DNA of 64,000 nucleotides from Zopfochytrium polystomum. Lineage: Eukaryota > Chytridiomycota > Chytridiomycetes > Chytridiales > Chytridiaceae. Shown here one piece after another: positions 33,589 to 48,072 of this stretch. The notes under the pieces are model-generated. The model saw nothing but the letters and a program-made list of their open reading frames with translations. It was not told the origin of the DNA and searched no databases. Both the position numbers and the translations under genes were made by a program. The stretch covers positions 97,001 to 161,000 of the forward strand of contig JAIVFJ010000108.1 in the NCBI GenBank assembly GCA_025765615.1. Reading direction: 5' to 3'. How positions within the stretch are numbered: position 1 is the stretch's first letter; the number at the start of each line of letters is the position of its first letter.

Positions 33589-36500
33589 GGGGGGCGGCTT
33601 CCCCCCACCCAAGCCCAGCCTTCCGCACACACACACACACACACACAGGCACACACACTGACGCACGCACCGCCCAAATGCTTCTCCGCCTCTTTTTCTT
33701 TTCTTCAGCAGCAAAAGAAACGCAGCGCTCTTTTTTGTATTTTTTTTGCGCCTCTTGCACAGTCGCGGTCGCCTCTTCTGTTTGTTTATTTGAGGGTTTC
33801 GGACTCCCCTCTCCCCCACTGTTTTTTTGCGGACTCTGCTGCGAATTTTTAAAGTGGGGGGATAGATCGCTATGGCACCCCCCGCAAGCGCCACCCAGCG
33901 AACCACACAACTTCCACTCCCTTCTCCCACTACCGCCCACCCTTCTGCCATGACCGCACGGCTTATCCAGACGTTTGTGGGATGATTTCCTCCCACTTTC
34001 TTGGTTTTTTTTTTTTTAAAAAGCTGGGCCGTTGCAAAATTCGGGGCTCACCCCTATCCCCTATCCCCCGACCCCCAACCCAAATGCCCAGGAGCACCTT
34101 TTTTCCTTTCGTTGCAAAAGCACCTTGTGAGTCCAAGGGGTGAACTAGTTTAATCTATGTTTCGACCAGGGGTAGGGTCAAACACGAACCGAATCGGATG
34201 AAAAAAAGAAAAAAAAAAAAAAAAAAAAAAAAGGCCAAGTCTATCGGGTTTCGAAAAAAATCGAATCGAACATGAAAGGAGGGGGAAATGGTGGTTTCGT
34301 GCTTTGAAAATTAGAATCGAATCGAATCGGATTCAAACCATTTAAAAATGACTCCGATTCGTGTTAGACACCAAAAATGTGATACTAAAAAAAACCCCCG
34401 TGATATCACATTTAACTTCTAAAATTTGACACCCTGCCATTGATCCGAAAAAAAAAAGGGATCACTATCTAATTATTTTTTTTTTTTTGGGAGCATCTTT
34501 TATGTATCTTTGATTTCAACATTCATGACAGATTGCAGTAATTTTTTTCCTGCAGAAAAAACTCCGTAAGTACAAACCGCGAAAATTGAGCAACAAACGG
34601 AAAAACACTGGGAAACTGCAAAAATCGGGGTAAATGACATGGAGCAAGTACATCAAAAAGAAAAGGTCAAAAGACAGACTTTGCAAATTCACTCTGCATC
34701 GATTTTTTTTATTTATTTTATTTTATCTTTTTTTGGTTGATCCAAGAAAGTATGTGGGTTGGGTTTTGGCGAATGTGGAGATCACCCACTGTCTCCCATG
34801 AACCGCTGCGTGAAACGTCCACCCTACTTCGCATGAATTACAGTGCTTTTTGCATATACCTTGAGACTGGCCGGCCCCCAGAGCAAAAAATTTTTCTAGA
34901 CATTGCTTTTCTCTGCTGGCTCCACTCACTTTCACTCCCAGCATCTCCTCTTATACGACCACCTTCTTTTTTAAATCAAATTTGCTCAGCGACAGTTCAA
35001 TACACAGTATACTTATATTATTTTTAGAGCGTTCAGTGTTGGTGATTGCACCTGGTGTGTCGAAAGGGCACCAACAGACTTGACAGTTGGCATGGAAAGA
35101 GAAAGCTTGTTTAGAGTGTGAGCCCTTTTCTTGTTATGATTGAAGCGCCCTTTGTTGCCAAAGTAGATGGAGCACCAGTGCTCTCAGACAGATTGGTCTT
35201 GTTTAGAGTGCATATGAGATCTCCTCTTCATCTTCAGGGGCTCATCTATAGTCTAGTGGCAAAAGGGATAAGACAAGTCTTTAAGATGGGAAGCTCCTGG
35301 TTATTAGCAGAGCCAGTACCCTGGATTCAGCTCAAACTCAACAAAGATGGATGATGTGGTTCAATTCTGTCTTTATTCAAGGACAGCTAGACCAAGTGGA
35401 GTTGCTCAATGAAGAGTACCCCACAGGCCCCAGGTTCAAGCCCTGACTATCCAACATGGTGACCAACAGGCAGCAGTTCAACAAGGGGATGCCCTAAGGC
35501 AGTATGGCATCTGCCAGTATCACAGAGACAGAACTCAATGTGAGAACCAACCAGGTAGGGGAAGGAAGAGAAAGGAAAGGGAAGGAAACCTCACCCCAGC
35601 TTGGCATACAACACACTGGCCTGGGGAAATCATACCTCTACTAGCTTGGTCAGGTAGCACTGGCCTAAGAGGACTCCATCCCCAGCTTGGTCTGGAAGCA
35701 CTGGCCTGGGGAGAAACACCAAAGAGGAAAGAAAAGGATTGGTTGTTACCTAGGTAGGATTTATTGAGAGAGAGTAGATATATATAGAACAAAGGAGGAG
35801 AGAGAGGGAGTATTTATAGGAAAGGGGAGGAGAGAAAGAAGGAAAGAAGGAAGAAAGAAAGAAAAGAGAAAAAGGGAAAGACATAACAAAAGGAGAAAAT
35901 GAAAGAAAGAACAAGTTGGAAGGATGAATCACTCTTTCAGCCACACCCCCCCCCTCCACCCAGTGTCTCTCCTGCCTCCAAATTTGGGGTGAACATAATT
36001 TGAGGCTTTGAGGCCACATCAGTGCAGGGACAGTGGATTGAAAGGTGGGAAAATGAGAGAAAAAGGAAAATGAGTAAAAATAAGAATGAATAGGATGAAT
36101 GAGGGGTGTCCCTTGTGCTTAGGCCCATTCAGCACAAGGAACACAGGATGCTCTTTTATAGTGATAAACACTAGAGCCCGTGAGGGATGTGATGAATGGT
36201 AATAAAAAATAAATATGGGGGGCCAATATAATGACATAGTCACAACTGGGGAAGAGCTTTTAGGGAGACCCCAGCTAAGACCATGATCAGTGAGATTAGG
36301 AATCTCACATGCAGGACACCCCTTTTCTTGTAAGAGCAAAGTGCCCTGTATGAACAGGGTATTGACCTGAGGTGGTCAAGGCAGATGGTAAGGCAGGTAA
36401 CAGTAATGGTTTTTATTTGTTGTATTCAAGGGTAGAGCGAGAGCAGGCAGATGTGAAGGGGTTCCCCCTTTTATTCTGCAGGTGGTCTCAGGAATCAGAC

Positions 36501-36776
36501 TTTGGTGATATGCTTTTAGCTCTGAAAGAGAGAGTTGAGACTTTGAGGAGCATCACGCTGATTTGGCGAGAACTTTCATGGACTTAAGTGTGCAAAGAAG
36601 CAAGTCAAGCTCCGTGTCAAGTTCCCATAATCATTCTCCCGCTTTGGGCGCAGCATACTTGTATACTTGTGATCATACTGTAAACATATAAAATGAAAGG
36701 GAAAAAAAAGGAGCCTTACCGGACCAACCCGCCTTCCCCTCCCCCCCAACAACAACCCCATCCCTCCCCCAAATCA
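33589..36776. other. Repeat-rich intergenic island
   Basis: AT-rich 3.2 kb with no gene I can support. It contains a (CA)n run (33626-33657), an A run (34207-34232), TCGAA-rich sequence near 34190-34340, and a purine-rich block with (GAAA)-type repeats (35560-35910). The two stretches 35120-35180 and 36315-36390 share CCCTTTTCTTGT and look distantly alike, suggesting old mobile-element sequence. A GGTTCAAGCCC box at 35432 resembles a tRNA/SINE B box, but no tRNA folds around it. Confidence 0.6.
35597..35711. repeat. Short degenerate minisatellite, three units
   Basis: Three diverged copies of (C)AGCTTGG(T)...(CA)CTGGCCTGGGG, beginning near 35597, 35642 and 35683. Confidence 0.7.
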
Positions 36777-39700
36777 CTATCGCAGGCATACGCCCATCTG
36801 CTCGCAGTGCAAGCCAGCCTTGAGGATCATGGACGCGACGAGGCCGGTCCAGCCCGTCTGGTGGCTGGCGCCGAGGCCCATGCCCGTCTCGGCGTGGAAG
36901 TACTCGTAAAAGAGGACGTAGTTGCCAAAGTACGGGTCGCGGTCAAAGAGCTCGCGGAAGCCGTTGACGGGGCGGCGCCGGTCGCCGGCTCGCTGGAAGA
37001 TGCGGATGCACCTTTGGCGACGGAGAGAGAGAGAGAGAAGCGAGAGGTGTGAGGCAGCGGGTCAAACCAAACAAAAGAAAGAAGAGAGAGAGAAAGAAAG
37101 AGAGAGAGAGAGAGAGAGAGGGAGAGAGGGGGAGGGAGAGGGGGAGGGCGGGAGAGTGGGGAGGGAGAGAGGAGAGGAACTAAAGGAAGCCCCCGTTTTT
37201 ACCGATGCATCACGTTGTCGCCGACCTGGTCCAAGTTCATTTCGATGCCGCTGCCCGTGGGGCACTCGATTTTGAACGTGTCGCCGTAGTAGTAGTGGAA
37301 GCGCTGGAGCGACTCGATGATGAGGAAGGTGGTCGCGAGCCAGATGGGTCCGCGCCAGTTAGAGTTGCCGCCAAAGAGACCCGAGTCGGATTCAGCCGGG
37401 ATAAAGTCGACGCGGTGCGCTTGCGAGTCTGTGTAAAAGACGTACGGGTTGTCCTTGTGGAATTTGCTCAGGCTGAAGGTGAGGAGGGTTGTGGTTTCGA
37501 AGCATTGCATTAAAAAACATGGCGAGGGCAGCGTATAGGACGTTTGGAGCAACCGGGAATGGCAGAGTGAGACAACACAGTGTTCAGCTAACCTGCGAAT
37601 GCCGTAGGGGGACAAGAACTCTTTCTCGTCCAGCATGTAAGTGAGCACCCTTCTCAGCCGATCCGCGGGAACCAGTGACAATAGCAGCCTCTTTCCTTCG
37701 CCAGGAGCTAAAAAAGATATTCCGACGATTAGCGGGAAGCAGTTCTGAAAAAAGGACAAGCCAACGCCCCACCATCGATTTTGGCGACATTTCTCTTTGT
37801 AAAGTCAAAGTTCTTCAGGAACCAATTCATTCGCCGCTTGAATCCGGGGAGCTGATCAATCTGGTCTGGCTCGAGGACTAGGACCGCAAAGAGTGGAATG
37901 AGACCCACGAGCGATCGGACTCGAAGCGGAATGGTTGTGCCGTTGTGGAGAACGACATTGTCGTACTGTATGAATTTAAAGAAAAACAAAAAATGGAAAC
38001 ACCATGGAGGGCTTTCTTAGCAAACACACGAACCTAACGAGGCGAGAGAAGAGAACTCACGAAAAATCCATCCTGCTCGTCCCACAGCGAGGCATCAACT
38101 CCGTCCGACTTCCACGACAGCGCATCCGAAATGTACAAAAAGTGCTCAAAGAACTTGGATGCAATGTCTGTTGACGGTTTAGGTGCGCTTGTTGGTTGGT
38201 AAAATCCCTCCATTTTTTCTAAACACACAGATGCTTACCCTCGTAGGACTTGTTTGTCGTGGCCAGTTCCAACGCAATATCGAGCCTGCAGCACAGTAAG
38301 TTCGACTGAACTGGACATTATAGTTTTTAAAAACTTCGCCACTGACATGTTCAAGGAAAACATGGCGACCCAGCTCGTCCCGTCGGCTTGCCGGAGCCTG
38401 CCACCTAAACGCAATGATGAATGAGACATAAGCTCATCAGGCGCCGCTGACGGCGAAAGTGGACAGCATGTCACAACTTGCTCTCACGTACCAATAGGTA
38501 AAGCCTCGGACCGATTGAACACGGCAATGTTGTCCAGCCCCAAGAAGCCGCCTTCAAACACGTTCAGTCCTTCCTTATCCTTTCTGTACAAAAAAAAAAA
38601 ACGCAGGGCTGAGAACGAGCCGGCCCACTTCCATCAAATTCCTCTCCCAGACACTCACCGGTTGACCCACCACGTAAAGTTCAGCAAAAGTTTTTGAAAG
38701 ATGCGCTCCAAAAAGACACGGTCCTCCCGGCCAAAGTACTTCTTCTCAATCTTGAACACGCGGAACGCCGCCCATGCGTGGACCGGCGGATTCACGTCGG
38801 AAAAGTTCCACTCGTAGGCCGGCATTTGGCCGTTTGGATGAAGGTACCACTCGCGAGTCATCAGAGTGAGTTGCTGCTTGGCAAACCATGGATCGACTGC
38901 GGCGGCACAAGGGGAAGCAAGAATCACAGCGTTAGAGATCCAAAATCAATTGCCGACATCTCCAGTGGCATCAAGCCTCTGAAGTCAACTCACTGTGCGC
39001 AATGGTGACCTATTATATTGTTGAAATCAGAATCTCGTCACAACACTAGTTTACTGCCGCTTACCGCATGGAATGCCAGATCCCAAGTTGCGAAAAACGG
39101 GTACTCCCACTTGTCCGGCATGGACAGAATGTCGTCGATATACATGTGCTTCCAGTCCTAGATGGAACGTTACAAAAACGCACTTGATCGGTTCGCTCTC
39201 CATAATTCGCTGCAGTACCTTATTTCTACCGTTTTTTCCGCTCAGGGGGTGGTGGTGGCTGGCCGGGATCACCATCTAGCCACTGGCGAAGAACATAGTG
39301 GTAAAACTGTTTCGACCACATCATCCCAGCGTAGGCCTGGATAGTGGGACGCGGGCCGGCAGCGATAAGTATTTCATTCGATTCAATTGCTAGACACGCA
39401 TTTGATTACCTGTCTCTGAATGCTGCGCAAATCCGGTGACACGCCCTTTGCCAGAATTGACTCGTAAAACTCGTCTGCCTCTGCCAATCTTTGCGACATC
39501 ACACCATCAAAGTCGCCAGAGAGGACCCCGGCCTCAACCGCGCTTGCCGGGTACTCAACCACGTCGGAAAGCCTCAGGTTAATTTCGACCGAACCTCGGG
39601 CGGGGACGACGCCTTTGTACCAGGCCGCAGCCTTTGTGCCCTTATTTTTGGGATTAACGGCGTCCGCTTTGTTGTGAACAACGCGATCGTTGATGCCATC

Positions 39701-41499
39701 CTTTCATTTCATATAAGGAGTGAATGTGGAATTGAATAATTTGGAAAAATTACTGATATCTACGTCGGACAACGGACCTTGCAGTACTTGGCCTTGTTCT
39801 CGGTTCCAAAGAGCGCCTTCAAATTCGTGTCGTTTCCGGTGAAGAGTGGCGTGGGCGGGTTCCAGCCCTGCACATTCCCACAGCGTAGACGCATATTCAA
39901 GGATTCTTCGCCGTAAGTCTCAAACACCAGCGAAACGTCGCCGGTTTTGGAATCTGTCGAGCATGGTACTCTCATTTTCGGCTTTGATCGGTCTTTGACC
40001 GTGAAGACGAGGGAGCCCGAAGGATTCACTCCTTCGTCTTCGTCGTCGCTCACCTCCGGTGCCTGGTCGGGGTCGGCCCAGCTCCATCGGTTGCGGAACC
40101 ATAAGTGCGGTAGGATATGGAGCGGAGCATCGTTTCCGCTCCTGTTGTGAGCTGTGATTTTGATGAGAATGTCATTGACATCGGCTTTTGCGTACTGGTC
40201 GTTTCACGGCGAAATTCAATTGCGAGAGGGTTAATATACATTAATGACTGTTGACAGATGAACTTGCCTCGACAAAAACGTCAAAGTAGTTGTCGTTGTC
40301 AAACACCCCCGTGTCGCTGACTTCGTACTCGCCCTCCTGCCGAGAGCGCTTTGAGCTCTCGGAGACAAGCTGCTCGTACGGATACCGCTCGATGGGATAC
40401 TTGTACAAATATTTCATATACGAGTGGGTTCTTTCAGAACCGTCGAACACGCTGTAAGTACATGCGGGCAGGAATAAAGGACAACAGGAGGCCGAATGAA
40501 CAGCTTACGGGGTCGAGTCAAGGTAAAAGTAGAGCTCCTTTGCGTCCTCGCCGTGGTTTCCTTCGTGGCCAGTCACCCCAAACAGGCGTTCCTTGAGAAT
40601 GGGGTCTTTTTCGTTCCAGAGGGCGAGAGCGAAACACAGACGCTGGTGGTTGTCGGAAATTCCTGCAATGCCGTCCTCGCACCAACGATACGCACGCGCG
40701 TGCGCCTGCGAAAAGGGAAAGTTGCGCCACGCGTCTCCGTCGTGGCTTGGGGCAAGCAGAGTGAGGTCAGCTTACGCGACTGACAAGTCCCATAAGTTCA
40801 TGCGTCGGCCACACGAACGCGCTCCGCCACACAAGTGACACAAGGCTCCGATTGAAATCTGCTGCCACTAACCGGTTGAAGCATGGCTCCACCTCACTCC
40901 CCTCACTCGCTTCACTGGCTTCAACGTCGGCCTTGAGATAGCGTGCGTGTACCACTTCTGCGGGCCTACCACACCGTCTCCCCCAGACACGCGGCACCGT
41001 CCGTTGGGATTGGCGCGAAACCCCCAAGAAGGCGCCTTCGAGACGGCTCACGACCAGTCCAAAGCGCCCCACAGAGACGCACCAACAAGGCGCATTCAAC
41101 GGAGAGAGAGACGGGAGGGTAATGGGTGCCACACACACACACACGCACACACCTGTAGTCCTCGCGGACGGTCGCCCAGGCTCTCTCCGACAGGTACGGC
41201 CCCCACCTCCGCCAGTGCGCTCGCATCGCGTCCGCATCGGCAAGGCGACGCGACTCGGGATCGTCTGCTGGCGGTGGCAGCGGTGTTGTGGCGCCGTCGC
41301 GGGGGGTGTGGTGGCCGTGGTGACCGTGGTGGTGGTGGTGATGGTGGCTCTGCTTATCGCTTTGTTTCTCGCCGTTGGGGTCGTCGGGGGCAGGCGGTCG
41401 ACTTGCATTGGGCGCTGCATTTGGCGATGATGACGACGTGGACGCCGTGGACGACGCTGCGCTGTCGAGGTGGCGCTTGCCTTCTGCTGAGGTGGCCAT
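36777..41499 (-). CDS. GH63-family glycosidase (MGH1/glucosidase-like)
   Basis: Multi-exon glycoside hydrolase related to GH63 alpha-glucosidases and fungal/bacterial mannosylglycerate hydrolase-like enzymes; substrate unknown. It has no signal peptide, so it is likely intracellular. The start [11 protein letters not shown] at 41499 is followed by a Ser/Pro/His-rich leader and [20 protein letters not shown]. After a long intron come [33 protein letters not shown]-type [17 protein letters not shown], and [12 protein letters not shown] (near 40420). The middle part has [12 protein letters not shown] (near 39300) and [19 protein letters not shown] (near 39090). The catalytic region has [15 protein letters not shown] (near 38790), [10 protein letters not shown] (near 38070) and [15 protein letters not shown] (near 37350). 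The last exon ends [13 protein letters not shown]...CLR at 36777. About a dozen introns; one (40267-40195) uses a GC donor (GCAAGT). Sequence beyond 36920 is complete to the stop. Confidence 0.87.
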
Positions 41500-42160
41500 C
41501 TTGCCGATTGGGTTGTTCTCCTTTTCTTTCTTCTTTTTTTTATATATTTAACAATTTTATGAATTTTACGGAATGTATATAGAGAAGGGGAGGAACAAAC
41601 GAATTTCAAATCTGGTGCGAACCACTCCAACCACATGCCCTCGAGAACACTACCAAAAACAAGCCGTTGTTGACTTGCGCGGCGCGGAGCCGCTGTTGAG
41701 AGCAACAGCAACAGCACTAAATAATACTAAATCTTCTTTTTTTTCTTTCATGACACGCTGATAAATAACGTGGCCAATGACTGCATGTTCTTCACGTTTG
41801 CCCGACAATAAGGAGGAAGACCCACCTCACTATCCGATCTGGAGAACAAACACCCTGCTATGCAGAAGGAGCAACGCAGCTGCAAACCGCAGCAAACACA
41901 GCAAACGCAGAGCCTCTTGTGAGAAGCCGGCCAAAGCCTTTTTCGCACGCTTCGTCAAGTAAGCTGCGCTGAAAGCTTGCGTGCACATTCGTCCGAAGAT
42001 GGAAAGAACGGAAAGAATAATGGATCTTTGTTTGGCTGGATGACAGTGAGACAGAGAGAGACAAAGACAACGGACTTTAAGCTGGTAGGTCGGTCGCGTG
42101 GGGCGGCGGCGCTGGCGCCGCTGAAGCGGATCGGAAAAGAAGCGCAGGCGGCTCTTTCTC
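41500..42160. other. Divergent intergenic region, GH63/sterol reductase
   Basis: No RNA gene or repeat element is recognised in this spacer. A T-rich run at 41530-41550 lies upstream of the GH63 start. Confidence 0.4.
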
Positions 42161-42210
42161 ATTGGTCGCGACCCTCGGTGGCCTGATCGTGCAAGCGGAG
42201 TTTTGATTGG
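42161..42210 (-). promoter_or_regulatory. Two inverted CCAAT boxes upstream of the sterol reductase
   Basis: ATTGG occurs at 42161-42165 and 42206-42210, about 45 bp apart and 160-210 bp before the ATG at 42371. This arrangement is typical of CCAAT-binding factor sites. Function is inferred. Confidence 0.4.
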
Positions 42211-42295
42211 CTGGCTGCCCAGTCCGCGAACGAAAAGAAGGAAAGGCAGAAAAAAAACAAGCAAAAAAAAAAAAAAAAAAAGAAAAGCAAATTCG

Positions 42296-42337
<42 letters not shown>

Positions 42338-42370
42338 CCAGGTCAACCCCCACCCTCTCACTCTCTGAGA

Positions 42371-43915
42371 ATGGCGGACCTCATAGCCTGCACCCTCCAA
42401 ATCGTCGAGGTCTACGCCGTCGTGTGGGCCTTGCACATGGTACGTACTTACCTCCCCCATATATGTTTTCCTCTTTTTGGCTGCTGTCAACCACAACAAA
42501 CCTCTCACTCCCAATGCCTTGCTACCAAACAAAAAAAAAAAAAAAAAAAAACAAAAAAACACCACAGATCCTCCCTGCCCGCACCGTGGCGGGATACTGC
42601 ACCCACTTCAACACTGTCAACCCGGCTCCTTTGCCGTACCGCCTAAACGGACCTCTCGTCCTTTTCACGACGCTCGGACTCTACGTTGCGCTCGCCGCCG
42701 CGGGCGTCAAATCCCCCACGTTCCTCGCAGAGCACTTTTTCGAGCTGTGGGGCGTCGCCGCCGCGCTGGGCGTTGCGCTGTCAGCCGCCGTCGTCCTGAC
42801 CAACCACGGCGCCGAGCCGCCGTCGAAGCCGGGCGCCGTGGACGAGTCGTCGTACTTGCGATGCCTGACCGTCGACATGGTCTCGGAGCCGCCGTCGTCG
42901 TCGTCGGGGTCGTACTCGTCAAGTAAGGGCGCATACACCGTAAAGACACTGCCCCCTCGCGACTTGCTCCACCCGCGCCCGTTCCTCATCACGTTCTGGA
43001 ACGGCCGCGTCTTCAACCCGCGTCTCTTCGGAGTCGACATCAAAATGTACCTGTACCTCGCCGGCGCGGTTCTCCTCGAGCTCAACATCCTTTCGCTGGC
43101 AGCGCTCCACGTCCGGCAGAGCTATGGCATCACCACCGCCGCTACAGTCTATGTCGCCACTTTTTCTTGGTTCGTCGTTGAGTACCTTTACTTTGAGGAG
43201 GTGCATTTGTACACCTACGACTTGTTTGCCGAGAAGATTGGGCTCAAGCTTACTTTTGGGTGCTTGGGCTTCTACCCGTTTGCGTACTGCCTCGGTGAGT
43301 TATTCCATCGACAATTGTCTACGCACACCGTGCCGCTCACATTTTCCCCCTTAAACACCTCCGCCCCCTCGGACCCCCAATTCAAAACACATGCTCCCCA
43401 CCGACACACACACAGGCGCCGCGGCTCTCGCGCACTCTCCCATCCCGGACGCCGCCTCGGACGTACAGCCGGCGACGGCCGCGCTCTTCACCGTGCTCTT
43501 CTTCCTGGGGTGGACGTTCACGCGCGGTTCCAACCTCCAAAAGTTCTATTTTAAGCGCAACCCTACGGCGCCGACGTTCCTGTTTGGGCTGATTCCGCAG
43601 CGCGCGGTGCGGCCGGGGTCGCGGATCCTCGCGTCCGGGTTTTGGGCGCTGTCGCGGCACATCAACTACCTCGGCGAGGTGGTGCAGAGCGTCGCGGTGA
43701 CGTTGCCGTGCGTGGTGGCGGTCGGCGCGGCGGGAGCTGCAGCGGGGACGCACTGGGCGTGGGCGTGGGTGGCGTGGATCTACCCGCTGTACTATGTGGG
43801 GTTGTTCCTGGGGCGCGAGCGCGACGACAATGCCGTTTGCAGGAAAAAGTACGGCGACGCGTGGATGGAGTACGAGCGCAAGACGCCGTGGCGGATTGTG
43901 CCGTATGTGTACTGA
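42371..43915 (+). CDS. ERG24-like: Sterol reductase, ERG4/ERG24 family
   Basis: ER membrane sterol reductase using NADPH, in ergosterol synthesis. Exons 42371-42439, 42568-43294 and 43416-43915 give 432 codons, phases matching. Multiple transmembrane segments, FLITFWNGRVFNPRLFGVDI (the family's GRELNPR block), and the C-terminal signature: FFLGWTFTRGSNLQKFYFKR, SGFWALSRHINYLGE, then LGRERDDNAVCRKKYGDAWM and RIVPYVY at the end. The family includes delta-14 reductase (Erg24), delta-24(28) reductase (Erg4) and delta-7 reductase. The GRVFNPRL block favours the delta-14 group, but the product is not settled. Intron 1 carries A runs; intron 2 ends in (CA)n at its acceptor, and a (CA)n run also lies about 35 bp before the ATG. 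Confidence 0.9.
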
Positions 43916-44405
43916 AGAATGTGTGGAACTTCGCGGACGCGGCGTTTGCCGCCGTGTCGGAAAAAAAAGTGAGAAAGAAAGAAAACGGGGCGCGATCTCA
44001 AATCGCAATTACATTAATGCTGGAGGCAGCCTGTTTGGGGTGCTTGGAGGAGCAGTGATGTCTTCCTTTTTTTGGTAAACTGTCCCTTTTGGTTTCCCTC
44101 AACGGGCATACGACGACGTCATCGGTACGTTCGTGCGCCGGCCTCGTGAGATGTGTTTTTTTTTTGGGTGAAGTGAAATTTGAGGCTGCCAGGCTCACTT
44201 TCCGCGAGATCTTTCTTCGGTTCGGATTTTGCACTTGTGTGTGTGTGTGTGTGTGTGTGTATGTTCTCTGTTTTCCCGCATTGAACCACCACATCGTCAA
44301 TCAAACCGGAGAAAACCGCGGCAGCAAGCAAGCAGAAACACACACACCCAAACCTGGAGAAAAGAGGAAAAAAGCGATCTGAACCTTCACCGCCCAAAAG
44401 GAAAG
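43916..44405. other. Intergenic region before SDH2
   Basis: Contains a (GT)n run near 44236-44261; otherwise unique sequence without a recognised gene. Confidence 0.5.
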
Positions 44406-46046
<1,641 letters not shown>

Positions 46047-46636
46047 AGTAATCGGGGGGTTGGTGATTGCCAGTTATTCGGTGGTGGTGCTGGTTGGTGG
46101 TGGTGCCCTAACTGGTGGCCAGCGTGGGCTGTCTGTCCGATTCCCCGCTGTGTTCTTTATTTTTCCTGTCTTTTTTTTTTCTGTTCTTTTTTCGGCGCGT
46201 ACCCCTTCCTCGTGGTTTTCGGTTTTTTTTGCCCGCCTCTCGTTCCCTTTCCGTCTTTTGCTGTCGGTGTGGTGCGGGCATTCCGTCTGCCATTCCCGTC
46301 GGGACCCGTGCGTGTTTTTGATGGCTTGAGACACGAGGGGAAAATCATTAAGCATATGAAGAGAGCAAGACCCCAAAAAGGCTCGGTGGGTTTTTTCGTG
46401 TTGGTCAGTTGTTTTACAGGAGTGATGGCTCGGAATTAGGCGCGATGGAAATCAGACAAGCGTCGCACAACGTCGAGTAGCTAGACGTCCCACAATATTT
46501 TCTTTTGTTTTTTAATACACATTAGACTGTCTGGGTGTGTGCTAGGCCGTCCCAACCAACCAACATCTGCGCGCTCGCGCGTCGCGCGCGACGCAACCCC
46601 CCCCCGTCCGTCGCCTTCCGTCCGTCCGTCCGTCCG
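46047..46636. other. Convergent spacer SDH2/LSM4
   Basis: The 3' ends of SDH2 (plus) and LSM4 (minus) face each other here. T-rich stretches lie at 46165-46200; nothing else is recognised. Confidence 0.5.
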
Positions 46637-47196
46637 TCATCCCCTTCCACCTCTGCCGCCGCCCCGCCCACCCCTTCCTCCACCCCTTTCACCTCTTTCG
46701 CCCCTCTCGCCTCTCTCCCCCCTCTCCCCACCACCACCACCACCACCTCCTCCGCCCGCCCCACCGGTCCGCCTCTCCCTAAACTCGCGGTCCTCCCTGA
46801 CAAGGTCAATAATCTCGTCCTGGACGCGCAGGTACTTGATGGCGGCGCCGCGGATGTGGACCTCGGGCAGCCGCCAAAAGCGCTCGCCGTCGGCGGCGGT
46901 GCAGATCACCTCGCGGAGGTTGAGGTTCATCCACGAGTCGCACGAGTCGAGGTGGCCGTTGTAGGTTTCGCCTGGGGTTGTGTGTTTGTTGTTGTTTTTT
47001 TTTTTTGGGGGGGGGTGAGGGTGGAAGGAGGAGAGAGAGGGTGAGGAGGGTTAGTGTGATCGCGGCGAGGTCGATTGAATTGGGTTGGGGGCGATAGATC
47101 CGCCCCCTCCCCACCCTCTTTCTCAACCTTACCGTTCTTCAGCTCGACCAGGATCGCATGGTTCCGCGCCGTGTTGAGCAGCGACAGCGGCAGCAT
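46637..47196 (-). CDS. LSM4: U6 snRNA-associated Sm-like protein LSm4
   Basis: Component of the Lsm2-8 ring (U6 snRNP, nucleus) and the Lsm1-7 ring (cytoplasmic mRNA decapping/decay). Exons 47196-47133 and 46971-46637 give 133 codons, phase matching. It begins [20 protein letters not shown], the hallmark LSm4 start. The Sm1 motif continues across the intron as [17 protein letters not shown], followed by [20 protein letters not shown] and the Sm2 motif ([12 protein letters not shown]). The C-terminus is the expected Arg/Gly-rich tail with repeated GER and GGRG units. Normal in length. Divergent from the NLR gene, with 877 bp between the start codons. Confidence 0.95.
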
Positions 47197-48072
47197 CTCG
47201 ATGGGGGCGCTTGGCTTTGATTGCCTATTTTTTTTTTTCCCTTTTTGTTTTTGGTCTCTTTTTTTGCGGTCTTTCTTTCTCTGTGAGTGACTTGGAAAGG
47301 CAAAGCGAATAGGGCGCGAGCATCGCGCCGCCCCAACTGGCAAGTTGCTTGCTTGCTTCATGTTTAATGAAGTTCGCTTTTCTTTTTTCTTTTATTTCGC
47401 GCGGCTCTGCTACCCTTTCCGGCTCGAGTGTCGCATCTACCGCCCGCGAACCCGATTTTTTTTTTTTTTTTTGGATTAGATTCCCTTGTGAGGAGGGTCG
47501 CGGTACCGGGGTGGTTTTGCATTACCTTCGAAAACAAGGGGAAGGGTATAGGTCACTGGCAGATGGCTGAGGGGCGGATTCGTCGGGTGTTCATATGCAT
47601 GTTATGCATGGATAAGTCCCAGTCACACCCAAAGGGCTTATTTTGTTTTTTTGTTTTGACGGTGAGCGGCCGCACCCCACATCCGCCTGCGCCTTCACCC
47701 AACAACAACAACAACCGTGCAAGCCAGCTTCACCTCATCCCCCCTCCCTCCCCCCGGGCCCCAACCCATGTATCGTCGTCGATCTCCGTCGTGGCAGCGT
47801 TTCGGCCCGCCCGCGCTGGGGATCCCCCCCCGGCGCCCAATCGACACAAAGAGACAGTGATTCGACTTCTCAAAAGACACACACCCGTGTGGCAGCACAT
47901 GACACATTTCGATTTGAAGCGTTCTGTTTCGTTCCCCCCGAAATGGAGGCTCTGGGGCCTTTTCCCTCCAGCCTCTTCTCCTCTTTGCTCGCATCCACCA
48001 TCACTAACCGCGGATTGACGGCCCCCCCCTCATTCTCTTTGCTCGACTCGTTTCTCAATCAGCTCGTTCGAG
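47197..48072. other. Divergent intergenic region LSM4/NLR
   Basis: T runs at 47228-47237 and 47456-47472. No open frame with recognisable content; presumed to hold both promoters. No clear TATA box is seen. Confidence 0.5.

Noticed and set aside
35250..35445. A tRNA gene (A-box-like TAGTCTAGTGG and B-box-like GGTTCAAGCCC)
   Set aside because: The boxes are about 180 bp apart and no acceptor or anticodon stem forms between them.
35597..35711. A CRISPR-like repeat array
   Set aside because: Only three diverged units, irregular spacers and a eukaryotic context; it is a minisatellite.
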